Positions 45,488-54,156 of a stretch of 64,000 nucleotides of DNA are shown in pieces (the first letter of the stretch is position 1; each line of letters begins with the position of its first letter). Location: positions 1,612,001 through 1,676,000 of the forward strand of contig OZ239144.1 in the NCBI GenBank assembly GCA_965194505.1, written 5' to 3'. The DNA comes from Hahnella aquatica (lineage in GTDB: Bacteria > Pseudomonadota > Gammaproteobacteria > Burkholderiales > Burkholderiaceae_A). A program made the position numbers and the translations under genes. Below the pieces are notes generated by a model, which saw nothing but the letters and a program-made list of their open reading frames with translations, was not told the DNA's origin and searched no databases.

Positions 45488-48309
45488 GCGGCCTGCTCCA
45501 ACAGGCCTCGCAGCTGTTCCAGCACAGGCCCCGTCTCGGGCCGTCGGCCCCGCCAGGCAGAAAAACTCTCGGCCGCCTGTTCCACAAGCATGCCCAGGCC
45601 ATCGGCCACCAGTGGGGCACCGGCATCCCGTGCGGCCTGAAGAAATGGCGTGAGGCCAGCGCCGTACATCATGTCCACCACGAGCTGGGCACCCGCGAAG
45701 AGCCCTTGGTCGATGGCCAGGTCGTCACCCTGAAGGCTTGCGGCCGTGGCGTTAATGATCAGGCTTGGCACAAAGGGACGGTCGGCCGCATGGCCCGTGG
45801 CCAAGGGCGCCAGCGACGTTGCAAACACCGAGGCCGCCGCATGGTCGGCGGCCACGGCCAGGGCCCGATCCAGGCTGCGATTGGCCATCCAGATGGGGCC
45901 AGCGCCGGCATCCAGCAGGGGGCCCACGACACCACGGGCTGCGCCACCGGCCCCCAGGATGAGAATCGAATGGCCTGCCAGAGACGCCACCGCCAACAGC
46001 CGTTGAATGTCGCGAACCAGGCCCGCACCGTCGGTGTTGTCGCCCTGCCAGCCTTGATCGATTCGGATCAGGGTGTTGACCGCCTGGGCACTGCTGGCCC
46101 GTGGGCTGATGGGCCAGCCCCGCTCCTGCAGCAGGGCAAAGGCCACCTCCTTGAGGGGAATGGTGAGGTTCATGCCCCGATAGCCCTCCTGGGCCAGGCC
46201 GTCGAGCCGCTCGGCCAGTTCAGATGCGGCCACCTGAAGGGCACCGTACTGCATCGGCTCATCGAGTTGCTCGGCAAAGGCCTGGTGAATGGCCGGGCTC
46301 TTGCTGTGGGAGATGGGGTCGCCGAGGACCGCATAGCGGTCGACCTCGACGGTGGAGATCACCCGAACCCCTTTGGCCTCGATGCTCACCTCCAGACCAT
46401 CGGCCCGAAGCAGTCGCACCTCGACCTCGGTGCCAGGCGCCAACTGCGACCACTCCGACACCCGAACGCTGATGGGCGCCGCACGCAGCCGGAACTGCCC
46501 TTCCTGTCGCGTGGCCACAGCCTCGACGATGAGTGGCTCGGCGGCCTCAGACAGTTGCCAGAACTCGCCCGCCTGTCCGGCCCGCTGGCCAAGCCAACGA
46601 ATGCTCCAGTAGCGCTCCATCCACGCCTGAAACTCTGCGTAGCGGTCGTACCGGGCCTCGAAGTGGGCCAGGTCTGCGAAGAGTCCCGCATCACCGGGAC
46701 GAAAGGCCGGGCGGCCATGGCCAAGAATCGACAAGAGCTGCCACTGGTTCACCAGGTCCGCATACCGGCGCAAGGGTGAGGACGACCATGCATAGTGGGA
46801 CACCCCAAGGCCTTGATGGGCCCCGGGCTGTGTCTGCATTCGCACCCGGCCCATCGATTGGCAACGGTAAATGCCCGGCAGCTGGCCCAGGGCGATCGTC
46901 TCCCCCCAAATGACATTCGTGAGAATCATGAACTCGGAGACCAGGATGTCGACCGGCGAGCCCCGGGCCCGCAGGCCGAGTGTGGCCGCTCCGTGCCCAT
47001 GCGCCACGGCATCTGGATCATCGGCATCCCAGTCCACACCCACCGAAAAATCGCTGCGACCCACCGGCTCTGGGCGGCCGCGCACGGCCTCACGGCCGGC
47101 CCGCAGGCCGCAGGCGAGTTGGTACAAGACGGGCAGACCCTCCCACGGCAGATCCGCTGCAGCGCCGTCGGCCGCGGCCGCCGCCTGCTCCAGACGATGC
47201 TCCCAATCCCCGTGTCGGATGTTGCGTGCCACCCAGACCTGCTCCACGCGACTCACATGCCGCTGCCGCGCACCTGCGGCATCAAACTCCACATAGAGCG
47301 ACACGGCAGGCACCCAGCGGCCTTCATCCAGTGAGGCGAGCGAAATCAGGGGTTCCGCCAGCATTGTGAACTTCTCACCCGGGCAGTAGGCCGTGGAGGC
47401 CCGCTCACGGGCGCGGTCGGCCACGGCACTGCCAGGCTTGAGCAGCAGGCCTGGGGCCGCAATGTGCACGCCCACGCGCCAGCCCCCATCGGCCAGCGGC
47501 TCCAGGGAGAAGCCATCGTCGACCTCGGTCGTGGCGGCATCGTCAATGGAGTAGACCTGTGGGCTCGCCTTTGGCAGGGCGGCCAACAAAGCCTCGCGCT
47601 CTGCAGCCAGCCCACTGGCCTCGGCCTCAGAGAGGGTCGCCTCGGCACCCTGCGGATAACACTCGGCCAGCAGCCGACCACGATGCAGGGCGTAGGCGGA
47701 GGGAATGCCGCCCAGGCCCAGCAGCAGCCGGGCAGGCGTCTGCTGCAGGTGATGGGCCGCAGCCTCCAAGGCCTTGAAGGCGACCGACTGCTTGTCTGGG
47801 TTGACCAACAGCCGCATGGCCTGGTCCGCCACAGCCGTCGGCAGGTCGCCTGTACGCAGCGCAGCCTCGATGGCGTCCTGCTCGGCCTGGCGCTGCTGCT
47901 TCTTGAGCGCGCTGGCCCGGGCTGCCTCCAGGGCCTCCGCGGGGGCAGGCCGATAGACACCCCGGCCTTTCTTGTAGAAATGCATCGGAGACCCGTGCAA
48001 GGCCAGGATGAGGCCCGCCTCATCCACAGGCCGGCACGACGCGCCAAAAACTTCTCGGGCAAAGGCGGAGGCGGCGAAATCTTCTGTGGGTGCACAGTCC
48101 CAGAGAAAGTCGGCCTCCAGGCCCTCGGCCACCTGCTGGGCTGCCTCCAGAAATGCTTCTACAGCCGGCTGCTCAAAACTCACCAGCACCTGATTGGCCT
48201 TGAGCTTGAGACGCCGCCCAGAGACCAGGCTCACCTGCAGGCTCGCATCCGACTGGCTCAACACGGATGCCGTCTTGAATGCACCCGACTCCTCAAAGAA
48301 GACATTCAC
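45484..48309 (-). CDS. RNase II-family ribonuclease fused in frame to shikimate dehydrogenase
   Basis: One frame of about 941 residues holds two enzymes. Residues 1-640 are an RNB exoribonuclease (VNVFFEESGAFKTASVLSQS start; catalytic SIDDAATTEVDDGF with Asp256, 257, 264, 265). Residues from about 655 are AroE: DRYAVLGDPISHSKSPAIHQ, NLTIPLKE with the catalytic Lys, GDNTDGAGL with the Asp, and GAGGAARGV for NADP. No stop lies between. A GTG at 46362, with AAAGGGG 5 bp upstream, could start AroE separately. The GTG start at 48309 has TGAGGA upstream, 10 bp after mpl. Sequence shows the fusion; whether both forms are made is open. Confidence 0.9.
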   Translation of the reverse strand: MNVFFEESGAFKTASVLSQSDASLQVSLVSGRRLKLKANQVLVSFEQPAVEAFLEAAQQVAEGLEADFLWDCAPTEDFAASAFAREVFGASCRPVDEAGLILALHGSPMHFYKKGRGVYRPAPAEALEAARASALKKQQRQAEQDAIEAALRTGDLPTAVADQAMRLLVNPDKQSVAFKALEAAAHHLQQTPARLLLGLGGIPSAYALHRGRLLAECYPQGAEATLSEAEASGLAAEREALLAALPKASPQVYSIDDAATTEVDDGFSLEPLADGGWRVGVHIAAPGLLLKPGSAVADRARERASTAYCPGEKFTMLAEPLISLASLDEGRWVPAVSLYVEFDAAGARQRHVSRVEQVWVARNIRHGDWEHRLEQAAAAADGAAADLPWEGLPVLYQLACGLRAGREAVRGRPEPVGRSDFSVGVDWDADDPDAVAHGHGAATLGLRARGSPVDILVSEFMILTNVIWGETIALGQLPGIYRCQSMGRVRMQTQPGAHQGLGVSHYAWSSSPLRRYADLVNQWQLLSILGHGRPAFRPGDAGLFADLAHFEARYDRYAEFQAWMERYWSIRWLGQRAGQAGEFWQLSEAAEPLIVEAVATRQEGQFRLRAAPISVRVSEWSQLAPGTEVEVRLLRADGLEVSIEAKGVRVISTVEVDRYAVLGDPISHSKSPAIHQAFAEQLDEPMQYGALQVAASELAERLDGLAQEGYRGMNLTIPLKEVAFALLQERGWPISPRASSAQAVNTLIRIDQGWQGDNTDGAGLVRDIQRLLAVASLAGHSILILGAGGAARGVVGPLLDAGAGPIWMANRSLDRALAVAADHAAASVFATSLAPLATGHAADRPFVPSLIINATAASLQGDDLAIDQGLFAGAQLVVDMMYGAGLTPFLQAARDAGAPLVADGLGMLVEQAAESFSAWRGRRPETGPVLEQLRGLLEQAA

Positions 48310-48319
48310 CAGCGCGTCC

Positions 48320-49693
48320 TCAGCCCGCCCGCGATGACAACTCGGCCAGCAGACGCTCATGGATGCCACCGAAGCCCCCATTGCTCATGACCAAGATGGC
48401 ATCGCCTGGCCGAGCGGCCGCGACCACCTGGGCCACAAGCGCTTCGAAGTCTGGGCTCGACGATGCCCGCGAGCCCAGCGGCGCAAGGGCCTCATCCAGT
48501 GGCCAGTCCAGGCCACCCGCAAAGCCAAAGACCAGATCGGCCTGCACCAGAGACTCGGCGAGCTTGGCCCGCATGACCCCCATCTTCATGGTGTTGGACC
48601 GGGGCTCGAGCACCGCCAGAAGCCGTGCACCTGGCTTCAACTGAGGGCGCAGGCCCGAGAGGGTGGTCGCGATGGCCGTGGGGTGATGGGCAAAGTCGTC
48701 GTAGACCGTCACCCCGCCCGACGTGCCTCGGACCTGCATGCGCCGCTTCACACCCTGAAAGGATGAGAGGCCTTCGAGCAGGGTGGGCCAGGGCACACCG
48801 CAGGCCTGCACGGCGAGCAAGGCCGCCAGGGCGTTGGCCCGATTGTGTGGGCCCCACAATGGGCTTCGGGCCTGTGCCACCGTGCGGCCATCCTGCAGAA
48901 TCGAGAAGGCTTCAAAGCCCGACTCGGCCGTCACATCCGAGCCAATCGACCAGCCCGCAGCGTCGAGGAAACGAGTCACCGGGGTCCAACAGCCCCGCTC
49001 CAGCACACGCGCAATTGCGGGCGCCTCGGCATTGACCACCAGATGCCCTTGCGACGGAAGGGTGCGAATCCAATGATGAAACTGGGTCTCGATGGCCGCC
49101 AGATCCGGAAAGATATCGGCATGGTCGAACTCCAGGTTGTTCACAATGGCCACCTCGGCCCGGTAGTGCAACAGCTTGGAGCGCTTGTCGAAAAATGCCG
49201 TGTCGTACTCATCGGCCTCGATCACAAACCAGCCATCCTGGGCACCCGGGCGGGCCGAACAGCCAAAATCCTCGGGCACACCACCAATCAAAAAGCCGGG
49301 GGCCAGGCCGGCATGCTCCAGCAGCCAGGCGGCCAGCGAACTGGTGGTGGTCTTGCCGTGGGTGCCCGACACCGCCAGCACGCGGCGATCGCCCAGCAAA
49401 TGCTGCGACATCCATTGTGGTCCCGACACCATGGGGAAGCGGCCATTGAGCAAGGCTTCAACCAGGGGTTGGCCGCGGCGCGCCACATTGCCAACCACCC
49501 AGAGGTCGGGGCGGAGCGCCAGTTGGTCCACCTCGAAGCCCTCCACGAGATCGATGCCAGCGGCACGAAGTTGATCGCTCATCGGAGGGTAGACATGGGC
49601 ATCGCAGCCCGTGACCCGATGGCCCATGGCCTTGGCAATCTGGGCCAGGCCGCCCATGAAGGTTCCGCAGATGCCGATGATATGGAGGTGCAT
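48320..49693 (-). CDS. mpl: UDP-N-acetylmuramate:L-alanyl-gamma-D-glutamyl-meso-diaminopimelate ligase
   Basis: Mpl re-attaches recycled murein tripeptide to UDP-MurNAc. The N-terminus HLHIIGICGTFMGGLAQIAKAMGH is a Mur-ligase Rossmann loop; AVSGTHGKTTTSSLAAWLLEH near residue 107 is the ATP-binding P-loop; NNLEFDHADIFPD and YDDFAHHPTAI follow. The start is the ATG at 49693, giving 457 residues; the longer frame enters the divergent gene. With anmK and ampD it is the third murein-recycling gene in the window. Confidence 0.96.
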   Translation of the reverse strand: MHLHIIGICGTFMGGLAQIAKAMGHRVTGCDAHVYPPMSDQLRAAGIDLVEGFEVDQLALRPDLWVVGNVARRGQPLVEALLNGRFPMVSGPQWMSQHLLGDRRVLAVSGTHGKTTTSSLAAWLLEHAGLAPGFLIGGVPEDFGCSARPGAQDGWFVIEADEYDTAFFDKRSKLLHYRAEVAIVNNLEFDHADIFPDLAAIETQFHHWIRTLPSQGHLVVNAEAPAIARVLERGCWTPVTRFLDAAGWSIGSDVTAESGFEAFSILQDGRTVAQARSPLWGPHNRANALAALLAVQACGVPWPTLLEGLSSFQGVKRRMQVRGTSGGVTVYDDFAHHPTAIATTLSGLRPQLKPGARLLAVLEPRSNTMKMGVMRAKLAESLVQADLVFGFAGGLDWPLDEALAPLGSRASSSPDFEALVAQVVAAARPGDAILVMSNGGFGGIHERLLAELSSRAG

Positions 49694-49726
49694 GGTGCAT
49701 TGTAGCGAGCGGCATAATGGGCTCCC

Positions 49727-50281
49727 ATGGGCCTTCGAGACGAAATCGCTGCCGCGGCTGCGCAACTGATTGCCGATGATGGGCTCAGTTATGAGCAGGC
49801 CAAGCGCAAGGCCTACGAAGGCCTCACCGGTGGTCGAGGCCACCGCATCGCACGCGAAGACCTTCCCTCCAACGCGCAGGTCGAAGACGCCCTGCGAGAG
49901 CACCTCGCCCTCTACCATGCCGACACCCAGCCTCAGCGCCTGCAGCACTTGAGGGCGGCGGGCCATCGACTCATGGTCCTTCTGGAAAACTTCGAGCCAT
50001 GGATTGGTGGGGCCGTGGTCAATGGCACCGCCACGGAACACTCCGGCCTGCACCTCATTTGCCGCACGAGCAGCGCCAAGGAGTTGGGGATCTTCCTCAT
50101 CAACCATGGCCTGGATGTCGACGCCGTTGAATGGCCAGGCCGCCCTGGGCGACAAGGCCCAGACGAAGCCCTTGCCTTCACATGGGAAAATGAACCGGTG
50201 GTGATTCGCGTCACCGATGATGTGAGCGCCCTCAAGCATGCGGGCGCCATTCACCGACAATCTCTTGAGGAGCTCCTATGA
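49727..50281 (+). CDS. Protein of unknown function upstream of tlpA
   Basis: A 184-residue soluble protein. The N-terminus (LRDEIAAAAAQLIADDGLSYEQAKRKAYEGL) is helical; the middle (HRLMVLLENFEPWIGGAVVNGTATEHSGLHLIC) and SAKELGIFLINHGLDVDAVEW resemble a minimal nucleotidyltransferase-like alpha/beta fold, but I see no complete GS-x-D-xD active site. It is divergent from mpl with 33 bp between, and its stop overlaps the tlpA start (ATGA). I believe relatives occur at this place in other Burkholderiales. No function can be given. Confidence 0.82.
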   Translation: MGLRDEIAAAAAQLIADDGLSYEQAKRKAYEGLTGGRGHRIAREDLPSNAQVEDALREHLALYHADTQPQRLQHLRAAGHRLMVLLENFEPWIGGAVVNGTATEHSGLHLICRTSSAKELGIFLINHGLDVDAVEWPGRPGRQGPDEALAFTWENEPVVIRVTDDVSALKHAGAIHRQSLEELL

Positions 50282-50811
50282 CACGGCGCAGTCACCTGCT
50301 CTGGATCGGCGTGATCGTCTTGGCCCTGCTGGCTGGCATGAGCCTTGGATACTGGCGTCAGGCGCCCAAGCTCGACATCCCCCCGGCCAATTGGGTCTTC
50401 GAGTTGCAGTACCCGCAGATGATCAATGGGCAGACGGAGACAACCCGCGTGGCCGAGCACCGCGGGCCGCTGACGGTGGTCAACTTCTGGGCCACCTGGT
50501 GCGCACCCTGCATCGAGGAGATGCCCGAACTCTCCCGAGTCCACCAAGACATGGCACCCCACACTGCCAAGGTCATTGGCCTTGCCGTCGACTCCCCGAG
50601 CAATGTCAAAGGCTTTCTCGAGCAGCATGGCGTGAGCTACCCGATTCTCTTGGTGGGGGGCGCTGGTACCGAACTGGCCAAACGGCTCGGCGCGCGAATT
50701 GACGCCCTGCCCTACACCGTCCTGATCGATGACAGGGGCGTTGTGCGCCGCCAGAAGCTGGGAAGGATCAAAGAAGAAGAGCTCAGAAGCTGGCTAAAAG
50801 AAAGTCAGTAA
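50278..50811 (+). CDS. TlpA-like membrane-anchored thioredoxin
   Basis: An N-terminal anchor (LLWIGVIVLALLAGMSLGYW) carries a thioredoxin domain into the periplasm. The redox motif WATWCAPCIEEMPEL has Cys at about 79 and 82, and the cis-Pro comes in ALPYTVLID. It should reduce periplasmic disulfides, for example in cytochrome c maturation. The 177 residues fit. Its start overlaps the preceding stop by 4 bp. Confidence 0.93.
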   Translation: MTRRSHLLWIGVIVLALLAGMSLGYWRQAPKLDIPPANWVFELQYPQMINGQTETTRVAEHRGPLTVVNFWATWCAPCIEEMPELSRVHQDMAPHTAKVIGLAVDSPSNVKGFLEQHGVSYPILLVGGAGTELAKRLGARIDALPYTVLIDDRGVVRRQKLGRIKEEELRSWLKESQ

Positions 50812-50844
50812 CAAGAAATTAGCTGTTCGGGTACACTGGCGGCC

Positions 50845-50871
50845 ATGTTGACCACCCGCCGCCCTTGGTGA
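50845..50871 (+). other. Possible 8-codon leader ORF overlapping the aroQ start
   Basis: ATG at 50845 encodes MLTTRRPW and stops with the TGA that overlaps the aroQ GTG as GTGA. A TACACT hexamer at 50832-50837 would start transcription about 8 bp away, so the peptide would be read almost leaderless. It may couple translation to aroQ or be chance. Confidence 0.2.
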
Positions 50872-51341
50872 GCACCAAATCTCTGTTCTGGGTCCTCCAC
50901 GGACCCAACCTCAATCGTCTGGGGCAGCGTGAGCCGTCGGTCTATGGCACCACCACCCTCGACGAAATCAACGCCTCACTGGAGGCGCTGGCGAAGTCTC
51001 ATCAGGTGGACCTCGCCTGCCACCAGAGCAACCATGAGGGCGTCCTGATCGACCTCATCCACCAGGCCTCCGAGCAGGGGGTGACGGGCATTGTGATCAA
51101 TCCGGCCGCCTACACCCACACCAGCGTGGCCCTGCGAGACGCATTGGCCACTGTGCAGATTCCCTTCGTGGAGGTGCACCTCTCGAATGTCCACCGGCGA
51201 GAGCCCTTTCGGCACCAATCGTACTTTTCAGACCTGGCGCAGGCCGTGATCTGTGGGCTCGGCCCGCAGGGATACACCGCCGCCCTCACCTTCCTCATTG
51301 GTCAACTCGACAGGAGACCCCATGGACCTCAGAAAGCTTAA
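50868..51341 (+). CDS. aroQ: 3-dehydroquinate dehydratase, type II
   Basis: AroQ dehydrates 3-dehydroquinate in the shikimate pathway. Type II marks are VLHGPNLNRLGQREPSVYG with the catalytic Tyr on the lid, CHQSNHEGVLIDLIHQA, INPAAYTHTSVALRDAL and the EVHLSNVHRREPFRHQS block with its His. The GTG at 50868 is preferred over the adjacent TTG. Length is about 157 residues. Its end overlaps accB by 20 bp, a usual linkage. Confidence 0.95.
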   Translation: MSTKSLFWVLHGPNLNRLGQREPSVYGTTTLDEINASLEALAKSHQVDLACHQSNHEGVLIDLIHQASEQGVTGIVINPAAYTHTSVALRDALATVQIPFVEVHLSNVHRREPFRHQSYFSDLAQAVICGLGPQGYTAALTFLIGQLDRRPHGPQKA

Positions 51342-51786
51342 GACCCTCATCGACCTCGTGGCGGAATCGAACATCGCCGAACTCGAGATCACCGAGGGCG
51401 AGGGCAAGGTTCGAATCGTGAAATCCGGCCCGCCGATGGTGGCCGCGCCTGCGGCCCTGCAGGCTGCCGCTCCCGCGATGGCCGCCGCACCCATGCCCGC
51501 ACCGACCGCTCCCGCGCCCCCACCCGAGGCGGCACCCGCAGTCCCGGCGCCGGAGGACGCCTTCCCGTCGCCGATGGTGGGCACCTTCTACCGCGCCTCT
51601 GCACCCGGCGCGGCAGCCTATGTCAACGTGGGCGATGTCGTGGAAGTCGGTCAGACCCTTGGCGTGATTGAGGCCATGAAGCTGATGAATGAGATTCCCT
51701 CCGACCGCGCCGGGGTGGTCAAGTCCATCCTGATTGAGAACGGCCAGGCCGTGGAGTTCGGACAGTCCTTGTTTGTGATCGCCTAG
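51322..51786 (+). CDS. accB: Biotin carboxyl carrier protein of acetyl-CoA carboxylase
   Basis: AccB carries biotin between the two half-reactions of acetyl-CoA carboxylase. The start is the ATG at 51322 (MDLRKLKTLIDLVAESNIAELEI) with CAGGAGA upstream; the longer frame lies inside aroQ. A Pro/Ala-rich linker covers about residues 40-75, and the biotinyl domain has EAMKLMNEI with the modified lysine. The 154 residues fit. accC follows after 12 bp. Confidence 0.97.
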   Translation: MDLRKLKTLIDLVAESNIAELEITEGEGKVRIVKSGPPMVAAPAALQAAAPAMAAAPMPAPTAPAPPPEAAPAVPAPEDAFPSPMVGTFYRASAPGAAAYVNVGDVVEVGQTLGVIEAMKLMNEIPSDRAGVVKSILIENGQAVEFGQSLFVIA

Positions 51787-51798
51787 TTCGAGCGCGTC

Positions 51799-53151
51799 AT
51801 GGCCCTATTCGAGAAAGTGCTCATCGCCAATCGGGGGGAGATCGCCCTCCGAATCCAGCGCGCCTGCCGGGAACTCGGCATCAAGACGGTGGTGGTGCAT
51901 TCCACCGCCGACACCGAGGCCAAGTACGTCAGGCTTGCCGACGAATCGGTCTGCATCGGCCCGCCCCCCTCCCGCGAGAGCTACTTGAACATTCCGGCCA
52001 TCATTGCGGCAGCCGAGGTCACGGATGCAGAGGCCATCCACCCCGGCTACGGCTTTCTCTCTGAGAATGCCGACTTTGCCGAGCGGGTGGAACGAAGCGG
52101 ATTCACCTTCATTGGGCCCTCGCCAGATGTCATTCGCATGATGGGCGACAAGGTTGCAGCCAAGCGGGCCATGATTGCCGCTGGTGTGCCATGCGTGCCG
52201 GGCTCTGAAGGCGCCCTGCCAGACGACCCCAAGGAGATTGTTCGTTGTGCCCGGGCCATTGGCTACCCCGTCATCATCAAGGCCGCCGGCGGCGGCGGCG
52301 GTCGGGGCATGCGGGTGGTGCACACCGAGGCGGCCCTCATCCATGCTGTGCACACCACCAAGTCGGAGGCGGCCGCCGCATTCAACAATCCCGAGGTCTA
52401 CATGGAGAAGTTCCTCGAGAATCCGCGGCACATCGAAATTCAGATCATGGCCGATCACCATGGCAACGTGATCCACCTCGGCGAGCGCGACTGCTCCATG
52501 CAGCGCCGCCATCAGAAGGTGCTCGAAGAGGCCCCTGCGCCCCAGCTCTCCGAGAAGCTGCGCGACAAGGTCGGGGCTCGGTGTGCCGAGGCCTGCAAGA
52601 AGATCGGCTATCGCGGCGCTGGCACCATTGAATTCCTCTACGAGAACGGTGAGTTCTATTTCATTGAGATGAACACCCGCGTTCAGGTGGAGCACCCAGT
52701 CACGGAGCTCATCACTGGTCTCGACATCGTGCAGGAGCAGATCCGTGTGGCCAGCGGGGAGCGGCTTCGGCTGCGCCAGAAGGATGTCCAGTTCAAAGGC
52801 CATGCCATCGAATGCCGCATCAACGCAGAGGACCCATTCAAGTTCACGCCCTCGCCCGGGCGCATTCAGTCATGGCACATGCCCGGCGGCCCAGGCATTC
52901 GAGTCGATTCACATGCCTATGCGAGTTACCTGGTGCCACCCCACTACGACTCCATGATCGGCAAGATCATCAGTTACGGCGACACCCGGGAGCAGGCCAT
53001 CGCTCGCATGGCCATCGCCCTGTCTGAGATGGTGGTCGAGGGCATTCAGACGAACATTCCGCTGCATCGAAAGCTCATGCGAGACACCCACTTTCGGGAC
53101 GGCGGCACCTCCATCCACTACTTGGAATCCATGCTGGCGGATGAGGCCTAG
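51799..53151 (+). CDS. accC: Biotin carboxylase subunit of acetyl-CoA carboxylase
   Basis: AccC carboxylates biotin on AccB with ATP and bicarbonate. ATP-grasp features are FEKVLIANRGEIALRI at the start, the glycine loop KAAGGGGGRGMR near residue 160, GERDCSMQRRHQKV near 235 and FIEMNTRVQVEHPVTE near 285. Length is 450 residues. It stands 12 bp after accB and 3 bp before prmA. Confidence 0.98.
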   Translation: MALFEKVLIANRGEIALRIQRACRELGIKTVVVHSTADTEAKYVRLADESVCIGPPPSRESYLNIPAIIAAAEVTDAEAIHPGYGFLSENADFAERVERSGFTFIGPSPDVIRMMGDKVAAKRAMIAAGVPCVPGSEGALPDDPKEIVRCARAIGYPVIIKAAGGGGGRGMRVVHTEAALIHAVHTTKSEAAAAFNNPEVYMEKFLENPRHIEIQIMADHHGNVIHLGERDCSMQRRHQKVLEEAPAPQLSEKLRDKVGARCAEACKKIGYRGAGTIEFLYENGEFYFIEMNTRVQVEHPVTELITGLDIVQEQIRVASGERLRLRQKDVQFKGHAIECRINAEDPFKFTPSPGRIQSWHMPGGPGIRVDSHAYASYLVPPHYDSMIGKIISYGDTREQAIARMAIALSEMVVEGIQTNIPLHRKLMRDTHFRDGGTSIHYLESMLADEA

Positions 53152-53154
53152 GCC

Positions 53155-54144
53155 TTGACCTGGGAATTGGTCTTCGAACTGCATGCAGACCAGGCAGACC
53201 TCGAGCCACTCACCGACGCACTCCTCGAGCACGGCGCACTCTCGGTGTCGGTCGACGACCTTCTGGCCGGCAGCGAGGCAGAGCAGCCTCAGTTTGGCGA
53301 GCCCGGCGCCGACATTCACATGCGGCCATGGCCCGTCAGCCGCGTCCGAATACTCATCTCCGATGCGCTCGAGCCACAGGCCTGGTGGCAGTCTCTGACA
53401 ATCGCCCTCCCCGTCTTGGCCGCCAGCCCCATGCAGGCCCATGCCGTAGAGGAGTCTGACTGGGTCACCCTGTCCCAGTCGTCCTTTGAGCCCATCGTGA
53501 TTCGGGACACCCTCTGGGTGGGCCCTCACTGGCACACCACCCCAGATGCGTTTCTTCGCGCACCACGTTGGCACTTGTCGATCGACCCCGGAATGGCCTT
53601 TGGCACCGGCGGCCATCCCACCACCCAGCTCTGCCTCGAGGCCTTGCTCACCATCTTCTCCCAGCCCCGCCAGGCCATTGCCGAGAGCCCAGCCCGGGTG
53701 CTGGACCTGGGCTGCGGCTCTGGCATTCTCGCCATTGCAGCGGCGCGACTTGGTGCGAGCCATGTGCTGGCGGTCGACATTGATCCCATGGCCCTGGAGA
53801 CCACCCGCCGCAATGCTGAAATCAATGGGGTTGGCTCGCAACTGGCCGTGGCCGATGCGCGCACCCCCATCCCCAATCCATTCGACCTCGTCGTGGCCAA
53901 CATCCTTGCCCAGCCGCTCAAGGTGCTGGCCCCCATGATCCTGGGCGCGGTCGCGTCCCACGGCGGGCTGGTGCTCTCCGGACTGCTCACGCGTCAGGAA
54001 GACGAGGTGCGGGCAGCCTATGCCGCGATCGACCCCCAGCAGCAGAACAAGATGATCTCCCTGGGCTCCCGCGACGGCTGGCTCTGCCTTGGCTTCTGGC
54101 CGACTGGCGTGAAAGCCCCCGACTCCCTCTCACCCCTCTCATAA
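53155..54144 (+). CDS. prmA: Ribosomal protein L11 methyltransferase
   Basis: PrmA trimethylates L11. An N-terminal substrate-binding domain (WELVFELHADQADLEPLTDALLEHGALSVSV) precedes the SAM-binding domain with GMAFGTGGHPTTQLCLE, VLDLGCGSGILAIAAARLGA and LVVANILAQPL. The only suitable start is the TTG at 53155, just after the accC stop. It has 329 residues, slightly longer than the enteric 293. Confidence 0.95.
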   Translation: MTWELVFELHADQADLEPLTDALLEHGALSVSVDDLLAGSEAEQPQFGEPGADIHMRPWPVSRVRILISDALEPQAWWQSLTIALPVLAASPMQAHAVEESDWVTLSQSSFEPIVIRDTLWVGPHWHTTPDAFLRAPRWHLSIDPGMAFGTGGHPTTQLCLEALLTIFSQPRQAIAESPARVLDLGCGSGILAIAAARLGASHVLAVDIDPMALETTRRNAEINGVGSQLAVADARTPIPNPFDLVVANILAQPLKVLAPMILGAVASHGGLVLSGLLTRQEDEVRAAYAAIDPQQQNKMISLGSRDGWLCLGFWPTGVKAPDSLSPLS

Positions 54145-54156
54145 GGCTTTTTGAAC

